Of a DNA stretch of 59,331 nucleotides, positions 35,352-44,172 are shown piece after piece (the first letter of the stretch is position 1; every line of letters starts with the position of its first letter). The position numbers and the translations under genes were made by a program. Source of the stretch: CAMTVQ01 sp947085255 (GTDB lineage: Bacteria > Bacteroidota > Bacteroidia > Sphingobacteriales > Sphingobacteriaceae); assembly GCA_947085255.1 (NCBI GenBank), contig CAMTVQ010000003.1:1-59331 (forward strand), given 5' to 3'. The notes under the pieces are model-generated. The model saw only the letters and a list, made by a program, of their open reading frames with translations. It had not been told where the DNA came from and did not search any database.

Positions 35352-38300
35352 TTATCTTAGTATCACCAGTTTTTTCTTGTTATTAATCCCTATGAGATAA
35401 TACATCCCATTGTCTAGGGTGCTTAAATCAACAGATTCGGCTATGTTGGCTGTTAATTGTATAGTTTTAATCAATTGCCCCAGCTCGTTTCTAATTAATA
35501 AAGTGCCTTTAGTGCTCGATTTGACAATAAATATGCCAGTGCTTGGGTTTGGGTAAATTTGAAGATCGGTAATATCCTTTTTTTCTTCAATAATATTGCT
35601 GACACTGTCTTTTACCAGCACTTTATGGCAAGAAGAGCGTTCGTTACACTTATCTTTGGTAATGCTTACCAAATAGTTTCCGTTTGCTTTAGGCGTATAG
35701 TTTTGGCTTGTTTCCCCTGTTATAGGCATATTGGTTTGGCAATCTATCCATTGGTAAATGGCATTGCTGGTTTGAGCTGTTAATGTTTTACTGCTGCTAC
35801 TTACTGCCGTATCAATAACTGTTACGTTTAGCTTAGTGGTAATGGTACTATCGCAGCCATCTTTGGTTTTCAATACATCGGTATAGGTGCCTGATTGGGT
35901 ATACGTGTTTTTCCCTACACGTACTTCTTCTCCTTTACAGATACTGAGTTCTTGCATGCTGCTTACTCCTGATTGTTGAAGAATTTTTGTAGGAGCACTG
36001 ATTTTTGTGCAGCCATTAGAATCGATAATGGTACAAGTATATGTGCCTCCAGCTAGTCCTCCTGCTACGGCACTTGATTGTATTGGATTGGTGCTCCAGC
36101 TATAAATATAAGGTTTGGTGCCACCTTCAACTGTAAGGCTAATGCTGCCAGTATTTTTACAACCAGCATCTACTTTAGTGGCAACAGTTATTGTTAATGC
36201 TTTAGGCTCGGTTATGCTAGCAGTCTGTGTGCCGCTACATCCGCTACCAACATCTGTTATGCTGCAAGTATAAGTTCCAGCAGCTAAGTTATTAGCCGTA
36301 GCGGTAGTTTGTGCCGGACTCGTATTCCAACTATAAGTATAAGGTCCAGTACCAGTTGTTACACTTACAGTAGCCGATCCAATGGTATCTCCTTTGCATT
36401 TTTCGTTATTTTGGGCAGAGATAATGGTCGTTAGTTTAAAACTTTCGGTAATGATTACTTTTTGATTAATGGAGCACTGACTAGTGTCGGTTATCTTACA
36501 AATGTACTCATGAGCGGACAATCCTACTGCAAATGCAGTGTTTTGTACAGGATTGGTATTCCAGCTATAAGATAATGTTCCTTGTCCGCCACTGCCTTGC
36601 ACAATTGCCGAGCCAGTGCTGTCTTGGGTACATTTGGTAGACGTTTGGTTGAGAATAGAAGAAGTAATGCCAGTTGCAGGTTCGGTGATGGTTACATTGG
36701 TATTTGCAGTGCAATTATTGACATCTGTAATGCCACAGGTATAGGTTCCGGCTTTTAAGTTTGCTGCCTCAGCTGTTTTTTGAATAGGATTGGTATTCCA
36801 TTCATATTTATAAGGATTGGTTCCTCCTGTGGCACTTGCTGTGGCACTGCCGCTACTGTCACCCTTACACTTAATGTTTTGTTTAGAGCTGATACTTGCT
36901 ATTAATACGGCATTAGGTTCTGTAATAATAACCGATTTAATGGTAATGCAATTGTTGCTATCTGTTACTGTGCAGGTGTATGTGCCTGCTGATAGATTAC
37001 TGATAGTTGCGGTAGCTTGACTTGGACTAGTATTCCAATTATAATAATACGGAGCAGTACCGCCTTTAGGTTTTAAGGTAATACTTCCATCATTACCGCC
37101 TTTGCAGCTTACATTTTTTTGAGTACTAAGCATAGCTTTTAAGCTATCTGGTTCGGTAATACTTACTGATTTATCACCCTTACAGCCATTATTATCTGTG
37201 AGGTAGCAGGTATAATTTCCTGCTTTAAGATTGCTTGCTGTAGCGGTATTTTGTGCAGGCGTGGTATTCCAATCATAGGTATAAGGGTTTTGGCCCCCTG
37301 TTACAGATAGGGTAACATTTCCATCGTTACCCCCTTTGCAGCTAATATTATTTTGTGATGTGATAGTAGCACTTAAGCCATTGGCAAGTTCAATAATAGT
37401 TACTTCCTGTTGAACAGCACATTTTCCTGTATCCTTTACGGTGCATAGATAAGTGCCTTGTGCTAAATTGTTTGCCGTGGCCGTAGTTTGCACAGGATTG
37501 GTATTCCAACTATAACTGTATGCGCCGAAACCACCTGTTGCGGCTACAGTAGCACTTCCATTACTTAGACCTTTACAACTTACATTTTTTTGAGCAGTAA
37601 TACTAGTGCTCAACTTGTATGTAGTTACGGTAATACTAATTTGATCTGAACCGCCACTCCCATCATCTGCAGTAACAGTTATCGTTGTACTACCCGTTTG
37701 ACCATTTACTGTAGCATAGGTTCCTTTGTAATCATCCCCAGTTATATTGCTGATACTAATATTTGCATTTGGTAGTAGTGCTTGGTTACTGCTTGTTGCT
37801 TTGAAACTAATGGCATCTCCATCTTCATCGTCCACTTTAAAGAAGAAAGAAGCTGTTGATCCTGAACAGACTGTTTGATTTGATGATTTGTTATTAATGA
37901 TTGGGGCGTGGTTGCCATTAATTTCTAGAAGCTGAGCAGTGACTTGGTCTCCATTGGTTCCATCAAAATCTACTTTTTTTGTAAACTGATTGTTTGCGGG
38001 GTCAAATGAGAATAGTATCCCTTTAGCATTAACGCCTCCATCACTTACACTATAAAGATTTCCGCCGCTAACAGTAAGTCCATAAGATGGGTAAGTTCCA
38101 TCAACTGATGGACTGCCAAAGTCTATTAGCTTTTTTAGTGTATTTAATGCAATGTCATACTCAAAAAGTGTCCCCAAATTATAAAGTCCACCACTATTGG
38201 TTAATCCGTATAGTTTGTTATTGTGATAGGTGAGTTTTGCATAAGCATTACTGCCATTACCAGCGCCATTAAAATCTATCTTTTTAGTATAGACATTTGT

Positions 38301-39053
38301 ATTTGGATCCCATTCGAAAAGTACGCCATCGTTACTTACTCCACCATTTCTTGTTGTGCCATAAAACCTGTCTCCTACTAATGTTAGACTGCTTTGTGGT
38401 TCTTTTCCAAGTAAAGTAGTAAAATCAAATTTCTTAGTGTAAATATTTGTATTTGGATCCCATTCAAAAATAACTCCATCATAGTTTGTTCCACCATTTA
38501 CAGCAGTGCCGTAAAACTTATCCTTATATAAAACGAGCCCTCCTCTAGGATACAGCCCTTCAGTATAATTAAAGGTGTATTTTTTTGTGATAATCCCTGT
38601 AACTAAATCAAATTCATAAATTGCCCCAGCACCACTAAAATCACTGTCTGGATTCGTCGTAGTTCCATATAGCTTATTATTTTTAAGAATTAAATCAACG
38701 TATGGCAGACTTCCTAAACCTCCTGAACCAAAATCAGCTTTTTTAGTGTATATTTTGGTAAGTGTGTCAAACTCATAAAGTGTTCCTTTGTTATTTGCTC
38801 CACCATTAAAAGTTGTTCCATAAAGTTTGCCCTTATAGCATACTAATTTACCAAGTGGATTGCCATTATTATCAAAATCGAATATTTTAGTAGAAACTTC
38901 GGAAATAGGATTGAAGCTAAAAATTACCCCTCCATTATTTGTACCACCATTAGCAGCAGTACCCCACAATTTGGCTGTTTGTGCTTGCAAATGCGTGGAT
39001 GAAAAAAGAAGAATAGTAAAGATTAAATAAATGAAGCGTAGATTTTTTTTCAT
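35352..39053 (-). CDS. T9SS-exported protein with GloVer and SprB repeats
   Basis: A 1233-residue surface protein. It has a signal peptide (to about 24, HLQAQT) and a propeller-like tandem array of GloVer repeats (about 30-385), each with a version of LYGTTxNGGxNNxGTLFExD. A cadherin-like module (about 395-490) and seven SprB repeats (about 492-1015) follow. A linker and a T9SS type A sorting domain (LQIYPNPSTGIFIV... to KLVILR) close the protein. SprB is the mobile adhesin of Flavobacterium gliding; here the repeat number is far smaller. Adhesion or surface display is likely. No enzyme motif is visible. Domain calls rest on clear repeat signatures. Confidence 0.9.
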   Translation of the reverse strand: MKKNLRFIYLIFTILLFSSTHLQAQTAKLWGTAANGGTNNGGVIFSFNPISEVSTKIFDFDNNGNPLGKLVCYKGKLYGTTFNGGANNKGTLYEFDTLTKIYTKKADFGSGGLGSLPYVDLILKNNKLYGTTTNPDSDFSGAGAIYEFDLVTGIITKKYTFNYTEGLYPRGGLVLYKDKFYGTAVNGGTNYDGVIFEWDPNTNIYTKKFDFTTLLGKEPQSSLTLVGDRFYGTTRNGGVSNDGVLFEWDPNTNVYTKKIDFNGAGNGSNAYAKLTYHNNKLYGLTNSGGLYNLGTLFEYDIALNTLKKLIDFGSPSVDGTYPSYGLTVSGGNLYSVSDGGVNAKGILFSFDPANNQFTKKVDFDGTNGDQVTAQLLEINGNHAPIINNKSSNQTVCSGSTASFFFKVDDEDGDAISFKATSSNQALLPNANISISNITGDDYKGTYATVNGQTGSTTITVTADDGSGGSDQISITVTTYKLSTSITAQKNVSCKGLSNGSATVAATGGFGAYSYSWNTNPVQTTATANNLAQGTYLCTVKDTGKCAVQQEVTIIELANGLSATITSQNNISCKGGNDGNVTLSVTGGQNPYTYDWNTTPAQNTATASNLKAGNYTCYLTDNNGCKGDKSVSITEPDSLKAMLSTQKNVSCKGGNDGSITLKPKGGTAPYYYNWNTSPSQATATISNLSAGTYTCTVTDSNNCITIKSVIITEPNAVLIASISSKQNIKCKGDSSGSATASATGGTNPYKYEWNTNPIQKTAEAANLKAGTYTCGITDVNNCTANTNVTITEPATGITSSILNQTSTKCTQDSTGSAIVQGSGGQGTLSYSWNTNPVQNTAFAVGLSAHEYICKITDTSQCSINQKVIITESFKLTTIISAQNNEKCKGDTIGSATVSVTTGTGPYTYSWNTSPAQTTATANNLAAGTYTCSITDVGSGCSGTQTASITEPKALTITVATKVDAGCKNTGSISLTVEGGTKPYIYSWSTNPIQSSAVAGGLAGGTYTCTIIDSNGCTKISAPTKILQQSGVSSMQELSICKGEEVRVGKNTYTQSGTYTDVLKTKDGCDSTITTKLNVTVIDTAVSSSSKTLTAQTSNAIYQWIDCQTNMPITGETSQNYTPKANGNYLVSITKDKCNERSSCHKVLVKDSVSNIIEEKKDITDLQIYPNPSTGIFIVKSSTKGTLLIRNELGQLIKTIQLTANIAESVDLSTLDNGMYYLIGINNKKKLVILR
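36000..37590 (-). repeat. Seven tandem SprB-type coding repeats
   Basis: Seven modules of about 75 residues, each opening with a variant of CKGxxxGSAT and closing with GTYTCxITDxxxC. Each module starts and ends near a cysteine, suggesting a disulfide per module. The fifth (CTQDSTGSAIV) and the seventh (CKNTGSISL) differ most. Confidence 0.85.
37940..38990 (-). repeat. GloVer-type tandem coding repeats
   Basis: About seven repeats of 45-60 residues share the pattern YGTTxNGG-x4-G-x-LFE-x-D-x8-YTKK-x-DF. Neighbouring units 38280-38480 are nearly identical in part (FEWDPNTNVYTKKIDF and FEWDPNTNIYTKKFDF), pointing to recent duplication. Confidence 0.8.
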
Positions 39054-39400
39054 AACAATTGGGTTAAAATGAATAAAAACAGCTACATAATATCAAAGTA
39101 GTGCGCTAAAAAATCAAGAATAAAGCAGCATGATATGGCTAAGCATATTTATTGGCTGGTTGTGCTTTATATGTTAATTGGAAATATGTTTTACCCTTTT
39201 CTAATTAATAAAATAGAAAAAGCAAAACGGTTAGCGTAAAGTTTTTATCATGCATTAATGGTTAATTAAAATAAATGTAACTACATATTTTAAACAATGC
39301 AAGTGTTTTGAAATAAAATGATTAGCTCGAAATTATAGGTTGAATTTTTTATTCCCGCATTAATCGGTAATGCTACTTTTTTAGAGTGAACGATGGATAT

Positions 39401-39520
39401 TTACGACATCGCCTCTAGTGCAGCCGAAGCATACCAAGGATTCAATTCCATTTCTAATACTCGTGCTTGTATGGCAGGGTCGGCTTCTATTAATGATATT
39501 GCTTCTTCAATTATTTTACA
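39401..39520 (-). pseudogene. Remnant of a YCII-related domain protein
   Basis: On the minus strand 39 codons read CKIIEEAISLIEADPAIQAR and then VLEMELNPWYASAALEAMS before a stop. The pattern DPAxxAxxLxxExxPWY matches the C-terminal end of YCII-related proteins. A stop codon lies directly upstream in frame, no suitable start exists, and the first two thirds of the expected protein are missing. It is most likely a decayed fragment left by a deletion beside purA. Confidence 0.6.
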
Positions 39521-39541
39521 TTAAAAATAAAGAAGCAATAT
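39496..39541. repeat. Inverted repeat downstream of purA
   Basis: ATATTGCTTCTT (39496-39507) and AAGAAGCAATAT (39530-39541) are perfect 12-base arms around a 22-base AT-rich loop. It follows the purA stop by eight bases, so it may act in purA 3' end formation, though no T run follows on the minus strand. Confidence 0.7.
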
Positions 39542-39549
39542 TTTATAAC

Positions 39550-40827
39550 TTAACTCAATATCAAGGTTTGTTTTCTATCGGGACCTACAGATAAGTACTT
39601 TATTTTTACACCCAATCGTTGTTCTAAATAGGTGATATAGGCCATTAATTTTGCTGGAATTTGATTTACTTCCGTAATGCCCGTAAGGTCTTCTTTCCAA
39701 CCGTCTAACTCTTCTAAAATAGGTTCGGCTGTTTCATTACAAATATCAAAGGGCATATAATCAATTACCTCGCCTTTGTAGCGATAGGCCGTACATACTT
39801 TTATCTTTTCGAAACCGCTTAGTACATCGGCTTTGGTCATTACCAATTGGGTAACACCGTTGAGCATGATAGCATATTTTAAGGCAGGTAAATCAATCCA
39901 TCCGCAACGGCGTGGACGACCAGTAGTAGCACCAAACTCATTGCCAATTTTACGTAGTAATTCGCCTGTTTCATTTTCCAGTTCGGTAGGGAAGGGGCCG
40001 CCGCCAACACGCGTACAGTATGCTTTAAAAATGCCTATTACTTCACCAATTTTGTTAGGTGCAACTCCTAAGCCAGTGCAAGCACCAGCTGTAGTGGTAT
40101 TAGAAGAAGTAACGTAAGGATAAGAACCAAAATCAATGTCTAACAAGGTTCCTTGTGCGCCTTCTGCCAGTACTTTTTTGCCTTCTTGTAAGTACTGGTT
40201 TACCATGTGCTCGCTATCAACGTGCTTAAATTGTTTAATGAGCTCTATGGCTTCAAAAAAAGCAGGTTCTAATTCTGCAAGGTTGTATTCAAAACCGTAA
40301 TCTTTTAAAGTACGCTCATGTCGGGCTGTTACTTGTCTGTAGCGCTCCATAAAATTAGCTTGCATGGTATCGCCTACGCGTAAGCCGCCACGTCCAATTT
40401 TATCTTGGTAGGTTGGTCCTATTCCTTTTAAGGTAGAACCTATTTTTTTGTCACCCATGCGGCTTTCAGATGCTGCATCCAGCAAGCGATGGGTAGGTAG
40501 TATTAAATGAGCTTTGCGGGCAATTACCAATTTGCCGTTAGCCAATACATCTAGCCCTTTTTGTTTTAGGTTATCAATTTCTCGTTTTACTATTACGGAA
40601 TCAATTACGACACCATTACCAATTAGGTTCATGGTATTTTTATTGAATATACCCGATGGTATGGTGTTTAGTACATGTTTATGTCCGTCGAATTCTAAGG
40701 TATGTCCCGCATTTGGACCACCTTGAAAACGCGCTACCATATCGTACTGTGGGCACAATACGTCTACTACTTTTCCTTTTCCTTCGTCGCCCCATTGTAG
40801 GCCGAGTAATACATCAACTTTTTGCAT
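39550..40827 (-). CDS. purA: Adenylosuccinate synthetase
   Basis: PurA joins IMP and aspartate with GTP in AMP synthesis. The 425-residue protein has the GTP-binding loop GLQWGDEGKGKVVDVL at the N-terminus, the IMP-binding GGPNAGHT, the catalytic QGTLLDIDFGSYPYVTSSNT region, and TTGRPRRCGWIDL. It lies 66 bases after the STAS gene on the same strand. A fur-purA neighbourhood is known from other Bacteroidota, so a shared transcript with the Fur-like and STAS genes is possible. Confidence 0.97.
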   Translation of the reverse strand: MQKVDVLLGLQWGDEGKGKVVDVLCPQYDMVARFQGGPNAGHTLEFDGHKHVLNTIPSGIFNKNTMNLIGNGVVIDSVIVKREIDNLKQKGLDVLANGKLVIARKAHLILPTHRLLDAASESRMGDKKIGSTLKGIGPTYQDKIGRGGLRVGDTMQANFMERYRQVTARHERTLKDYGFEYNLAELEPAFFEAIELIKQFKHVDSEHMVNQYLQEGKKVLAEGAQGTLLDIDFGSYPYVTSSNTTTAGACTGLGVAPNKIGEVIGIFKAYCTRVGGGPFPTELENETGELLRKIGNEFGATTGRPRRCGWIDLPALKYAIMLNGVTQLVMTKADVLSGFEKIKVCTAYRYKGEVIDYMPFDICNETAEPILEELDGWKEDLTGITEVNQIPAKLMAYITYLEQRLGVKIKYLSVGPDRKQTLILS

Positions 40828-40893
40828 CTATAAAAATTAAAAAGGCACTACTACTTTCGTTTTAGCGCCTGTATGTGTGTGCTAAATTACAAA

Positions 40894-41235
40894 TTAACTC
40901 TTTAAACTTTCAAACGCTTGAGCATGACTATCGGCTATCGTAAAAACCGTATTCAATTTAGTCATTATCAGTAGCTTTTGAATGTGTTCGTTTACGTTTA
41001 CAATCACAACCTCGCCATTATCTTTTCGGGCTTTGGTAAGTATGCTAATTAAAGCACCTAAACCACTACTGTTTAAAAACTGAAGATCCTTAAGATCGAT
41101 AACAAAACGGTTGGAATGGGGTAGCATGTACTCCATTACGTAGTTTACAAGGCTTTTACTCTCGGTTTCTTGAGTAAGGTTGCCGCTGAGTTTAAGTATC
41201 GGAAAAGCCTGACTATCTTCTAATTGGTAAATCAT
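40894..41235 (-). CDS. STAS-domain anti-anti-sigma-like protein
   Basis: This 113-residue single STAS domain has the RsbV/SpoIIAA signature, with the phospho-acceptor serine in DLQFLNSSGLGALISIL (about residues 49-65). Such proteins bind anti-sigma kinases and are controlled by phosphorylation. No RsbW-type kinase or PP2C phosphatase is in the window. Its start overlaps the Fur-like stop by four bases (ATGA type), so the two are translationally coupled. Confidence 0.88.
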   Translation of the reverse strand: MIYQLEDSQAFPILKLSGNLTQETESKSLVNYVMEYMLPHSNRFVIDLKDLQFLNSSGLGALISILTKARKDNGEVVIVNVNEHIQKLLIMTKLNTVFTIADSHAQAFESLKS

Positions 41236-41714
41236 GCTTGATTAATGGTGTTTCTTTCGCATTTGCCCTGTGCTTTTAATGTAGCGCAATTGCCGTATAA
41301 GTTTAAAGAATGGTGCGTGATGTCAAATTTTAGTAGTTCGCCCATCATGCTTTGTATTTGCTGAATACGTGGGTCGCAAAATTCTACTACCTTACCACAA
41401 TCTACACAAATAATATGGTCGTGCTGCTTGTAACCATATGATTTTTCGAACTGTGCCATGTTTTTCCCAAACTGGTGTTTGGTTACCAAATCACAATTAA
41501 GCAGTAGTTCTAAGGTATTGTAAACAGTAGCTCGACTTACGCGGTACTTGCGATTTTTCATGTGAATGTAGAGCGACTCTACATCAAAATGATCGGTGCG
41601 GCTATAAATTTCTTCTAGGATGGCAAAACGTTCGGGAGTTTTGCGCAAGCTTTTTTGTTCGAGGTAAGCTTCGAATATTCTTTTTACTTCTTTAATAGTA
41701 TCGGGAGTGGACAT
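41232..41714 (-). CDS. Fur family transcriptional regulator
   Basis: From ATG 41714 the protein is 160 residues: an N-terminal winged helix (RKTPERFAILEEIYSRTDHFDVESLYIHMK) and a C-terminal metal-binding dimerisation domain (HDHIICVDCGKVVEFCDP). The first CxxC pair is intact. The second cysteine pair of the structural zinc site is not a CxxC; two cysteines spaced by nine residues (NCATLKAQGKCE) stand near the C-terminus. Iron or peroxide sensing cannot be told apart. A TTG at 41732 would add six residues and is not preferred. Confidence 0.9.
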   Translation of the reverse strand: MSTPDTIKEVKRIFEAYLEQKSLRKTPERFAILEEIYSRTDHFDVESLYIHMKNRKYRVSRATVYNTLELLLNCDLVTKHQFGKNMAQFEKSYGYKQHDHIICVDCGKVVEFCDPRIQQIQSMMGELLKFDITHHSLNLYGNCATLKAQGKCERNTINQA

Positions 41715-41830
41715 TGATTGAATCAAGTTCAAGATACAATATTATTATTTTTAGGCGAATATAAAAAGTTTAAATGCACATAGTGGAAAAGCAGTTCGGA
41801 TAGTTAAAACGATTTACTTCTGAGGCCTAA

Positions 41831-42808
41831 TTACACCATATGCGTTAGTGCTTCTTGCAGTAATTGTGTTTTATCGATGGGTACTACGCCAATTTTTTCG
41901 CAAACCAAGCCTCCAGCTAAGTTTGCTAATGCCGCAAATTTATCTGCAGATAAACCAGCAGCTAATCCTGCTGTTGCTACACTTACCACGGTATCTCCGG
42001 CACCAGAAACATCGGTAATGTCGCGTATATGCGCAGCTATGTGGTGTTGAGCTTTGCCGGTATCAATATACACCCCTAATTCAGAAAGTGTAACCATTAC
42101 CATTTCGGCTTGCAATGCGCTACGTAGTTGCGCAACCGCCTTGGCAATGCTTTCCATATTTCCGTCTAATTCCAACTTAAGGCCTTCTTTTAATTCTTTA
42201 AGATTGGGTTTAAATAGAGTAACTCCCTTGTAGTCATTAAAATTGCGTTTTTTAGGGTCTACTACCGTAGGAATATTATTTTTTTGCGCCAGTGCTACTA
42301 CAGCAGTAATTAAAGAGGAGGTAATTACGCCCTTGTCGTAATCTTCAAAAACAATAGCATCAATTTTTTGGGTACTTACAAAATGTGTTATTTTTTCTAA
42401 AAGCGAATTTGTTTCTGTTACCAAAATAGCTTTATCAGTTTCTTCATCAATGCGCAGTATTTGTTGATGATGCCCAATAATACGTGTTTTTACTGTGGTA
42501 GGACGATTTTTTGCCGTAAGTATGCCTTCGGCTGTAATACCTTCTTGTTGTAGTAATTCTATAAAATCTTTACCCGATGCATCATCCCCAATTACCGAAC
42601 ATAAAATAGGGTTGGCGCCCAGTGCATGTATGTTTAGCGCCACATTGGCGGCACCGCCCATGCGTTTTTCTTTTTTGGTAACGGCAACAATAGGCACGGG
42701 AGCCTCTGGAGAAATACGCTCTACCTTTCCCCACAAATAGGCATCAATCATTACATCGCCAATAATGAGGATGTTGAGTTGGTTGAATTTATCGAATATG
42801 GCTTTCAT
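41831..42808 (-). CDS. hldA: Heptose 7-phosphate kinase (HldE/RfaE domain I)
   Basis: A PfkB-type sugar kinase of 325 residues, equivalent to domain I of RfaE/HldE. It phosphorylates D-glycero-D-manno-heptose 7-phosphate for ADP-heptose and lipopolysaccharide synthesis. Motifs: IGDVMIDAYLWGKVERISPEAPVP, MGGAANVALN, and the C-terminal catalytic loop DVSGAGDTVVSVAT. The adenylyltransferase domain is absent, so it must be encoded elsewhere. It is a single gene with repeats downstream of the neighbouring aminotransferase. Confidence 0.88.
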   Translation of the reverse strand: MKAIFDKFNQLNILIIGDVMIDAYLWGKVERISPEAPVPIVAVTKKEKRMGGAANVALNIHALGANPILCSVIGDDASGKDFIELLQQEGITAEGILTAKNRPTTVKTRIIGHHQQILRIDEETDKAILVTETNSLLEKITHFVSTQKIDAIVFEDYDKGVITSSLITAVVALAQKNNIPTVVDPKKRNFNDYKGVTLFKPNLKELKEGLKLELDGNMESIAKAVAQLRSALQAEMVMVTLSELGVYIDTGKAQHHIAAHIRDITDVSGAGDTVVSVATAGLAAGLSADKFAALANLAGGLVCEKIGVVPIDKTQLLQEALTHMV

Positions 42809-42862
42809 TTAAGAGTATTTTGTCTGTCTTTCGTCTCGCAGAGGAAGTATCTCTTTTATTTT

Positions 42863-42936
42863 GAGATTCCTCGTTACCCTCGGAATGACAGTAGGGTTAT
42901 TTCTGTTATCTCATCCTTCGACTACGCTCAGGATGA
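42863..42936. repeat. Two small dispersed-type palindromes
   Basis: GAGATTCCTCG...CTCGGAATGACA (42863-42890) and TCATCCT...AGGATGA (42911-42936, with the core TCGACTACGC) are imperfect hairpins in the 132-base spacer between the kinase and the aminotransferase. The second resembles short palindromes that recur in many bacterial genomes (core CTTCGACTACGCTCAGG). Confidence 0.75.
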
Positions 42937-42940
42937 CATA

Positions 42941-44134
42941 CTATTTCAACTCAGCTAATGCTGCTTTTACACGTCTCATGGCTTCTATCAATTTTTCTTC
43001 GGATGCGGCATACGAAAATCGTATGGAATTAGGGTCGCCAAAGGCTTCTCCTGTTACTAATGCTACATGAGCATGGTTCAATAAATACATACATAAATCG
43101 GTAGCGGTGTGTATTACCGTATCATTTACCGATTTGCCTAAATAGTAACTGATGTCCGGAAAAAAGTAAAAAGCGCCATCGGGCAGATTGGCTTTAACGC
43201 CTGGTATTTCTTTCAATAAGTTGTAAACGGTATCGCGTCTTTTATGAAAAGCGGTACGCATCTGATTTATTGTTGCCAAACCTCCACCATAGGCGGCAAT
43301 ACCAGCCCTTTGCGCAATAGAGCAGGTAGCCGAAGTAAACTGACTTTGCATTTTGTCGCAGGCTTGGGCTACTGTTTTTGAGGCAGCCAAATAACCTACA
43401 CGCCAGCCAGTCATGGCATAGGCTTTAGAAAATCCATTGATAATTACCACACGTTCTTTAATGCTTTCAAATTGTGCAATAGATTCGTGGCATCCTAAAA
43501 AGTTAATGTGCTCGTAAATTTCGTCGGAAAGAATGTAAATATTAGGGTGTTTTTCGAACACTTTTGCCAATGCGGCTAATTCTGCTTTGCTGTATACCGA
43601 ACCTGTTGGATTACAGGGGCTCGAAAACATAAACAAGCGTGTTTTAGGTGTAATAGCTTGTTCTAACTGTTGTGGGGTAATTTTGAAATTTTGCTCAATG
43701 GTAGTAGGGATAAACACACACGTACCTTCGGCAAGTTTTATCATTTCGGAGTACGATACCCAATAGGGGGTAGGTACAATTACCTCATCTCCGGGGTTTA
43801 CTAAACACAATACCGTATTGGCAATTGCTTGTTTGGCACCTGTAGAAACCACAATTTGTTCGGCGGTATAGCTGAGATTATTTTCGCGTGCTAATTTATC
43901 GGCAATAGCTTTTCGAAGTTCGGGATAACCAGAAACAGGTGTATAAAATGTGTAGCCATCATCAATTGCTTGTTTGGCAGCATCTTTTATAAATTGTGGT
44001 GTTTGAAAATCGGGTTCGCCAAAGCTAAGGTTAATTACATCAATGCCTTTTGCGGCCAGTTCTCTGCCAGCTTTTGCCATGCTAATGGTTTGCGACTCAG
44101 AAAGGGTAGTAATGCGTTCGGAAAGTTGAATCAT
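42941..44134 (-). CDS. aspC: Pyridoxal phosphate-dependent aspartate aminotransferase
   Basis: A class I aminotransferase of 397 residues that converts aspartate and 2-oxoglutarate to oxaloacetate and glutamate. The PLP-lysine motif is INGFSKAYAMTGWRVGYLA, with the substrate-carboxylate arginine near the C-terminus (SIRFSYAAS). It is the Ib-type subgroup, as in many bacteria. Aspartate is the likely but not the only possible substrate (prephenate is an alternative). Confidence 0.9.
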   Translation of the reverse strand: MIQLSERITTLSESQTISMAKAGRELAAKGIDVINLSFGEPDFQTPQFIKDAAKQAIDDGYTFYTPVSGYPELRKAIADKLARENNLSYTAEQIVVSTGAKQAIANTVLCLVNPGDEVIVPTPYWVSYSEMIKLAEGTCVFIPTTIEQNFKITPQQLEQAITPKTRLFMFSSPCNPTGSVYSKAELAALAKVFEKHPNIYILSDEIYEHINFLGCHESIAQFESIKERVVIINGFSKAYAMTGWRVGYLAASKTVAQACDKMQSQFTSATCSIAQRAGIAAYGGGLATINQMRTAFHKRRDTVYNLLKEIPGVKANLPDGAFYFFPDISYYLGKSVNDTVIHTATDLCMYLLNHAHVALVTGEAFGDPNSIRFSYAASEEKLIEAMRRVKAALAELK

Positions 44135-44172
44135 TCAGAATAAATAAAGGGCTAAATTAGAAATTTAATCAA

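Larger units (their letters stand above)
39054..39549. other. Gene-poor spacer of about 500 bases
   Basis: No intact gene is seen between the GloVer/SprB gene and purA. The part from 39054 to 39400 is very AT-rich and shows no clear promoter or RNA gene. The part from 39401 to 39541 holds a YCII-like gene fossil and a 12-base inverted repeat. Confidence 0.8.

Noticed and set aside
39054..39400. Possible small RNA or gene in the AT-rich spacer upstream of the GloVer/SprB gene.
   Set aside because: No good promoter-hairpin pair and no open frame with coding character; only a weak distant inverted repeat (TAAAGCA/TGCTTTA).
41714..41726. Palindrome TTGATTGAATCAA at the start of the Fur-like gene as an autoregulatory operator.
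   Set aside because: It does not match a Fur box and overlaps the start codon; too short to support without more copies.
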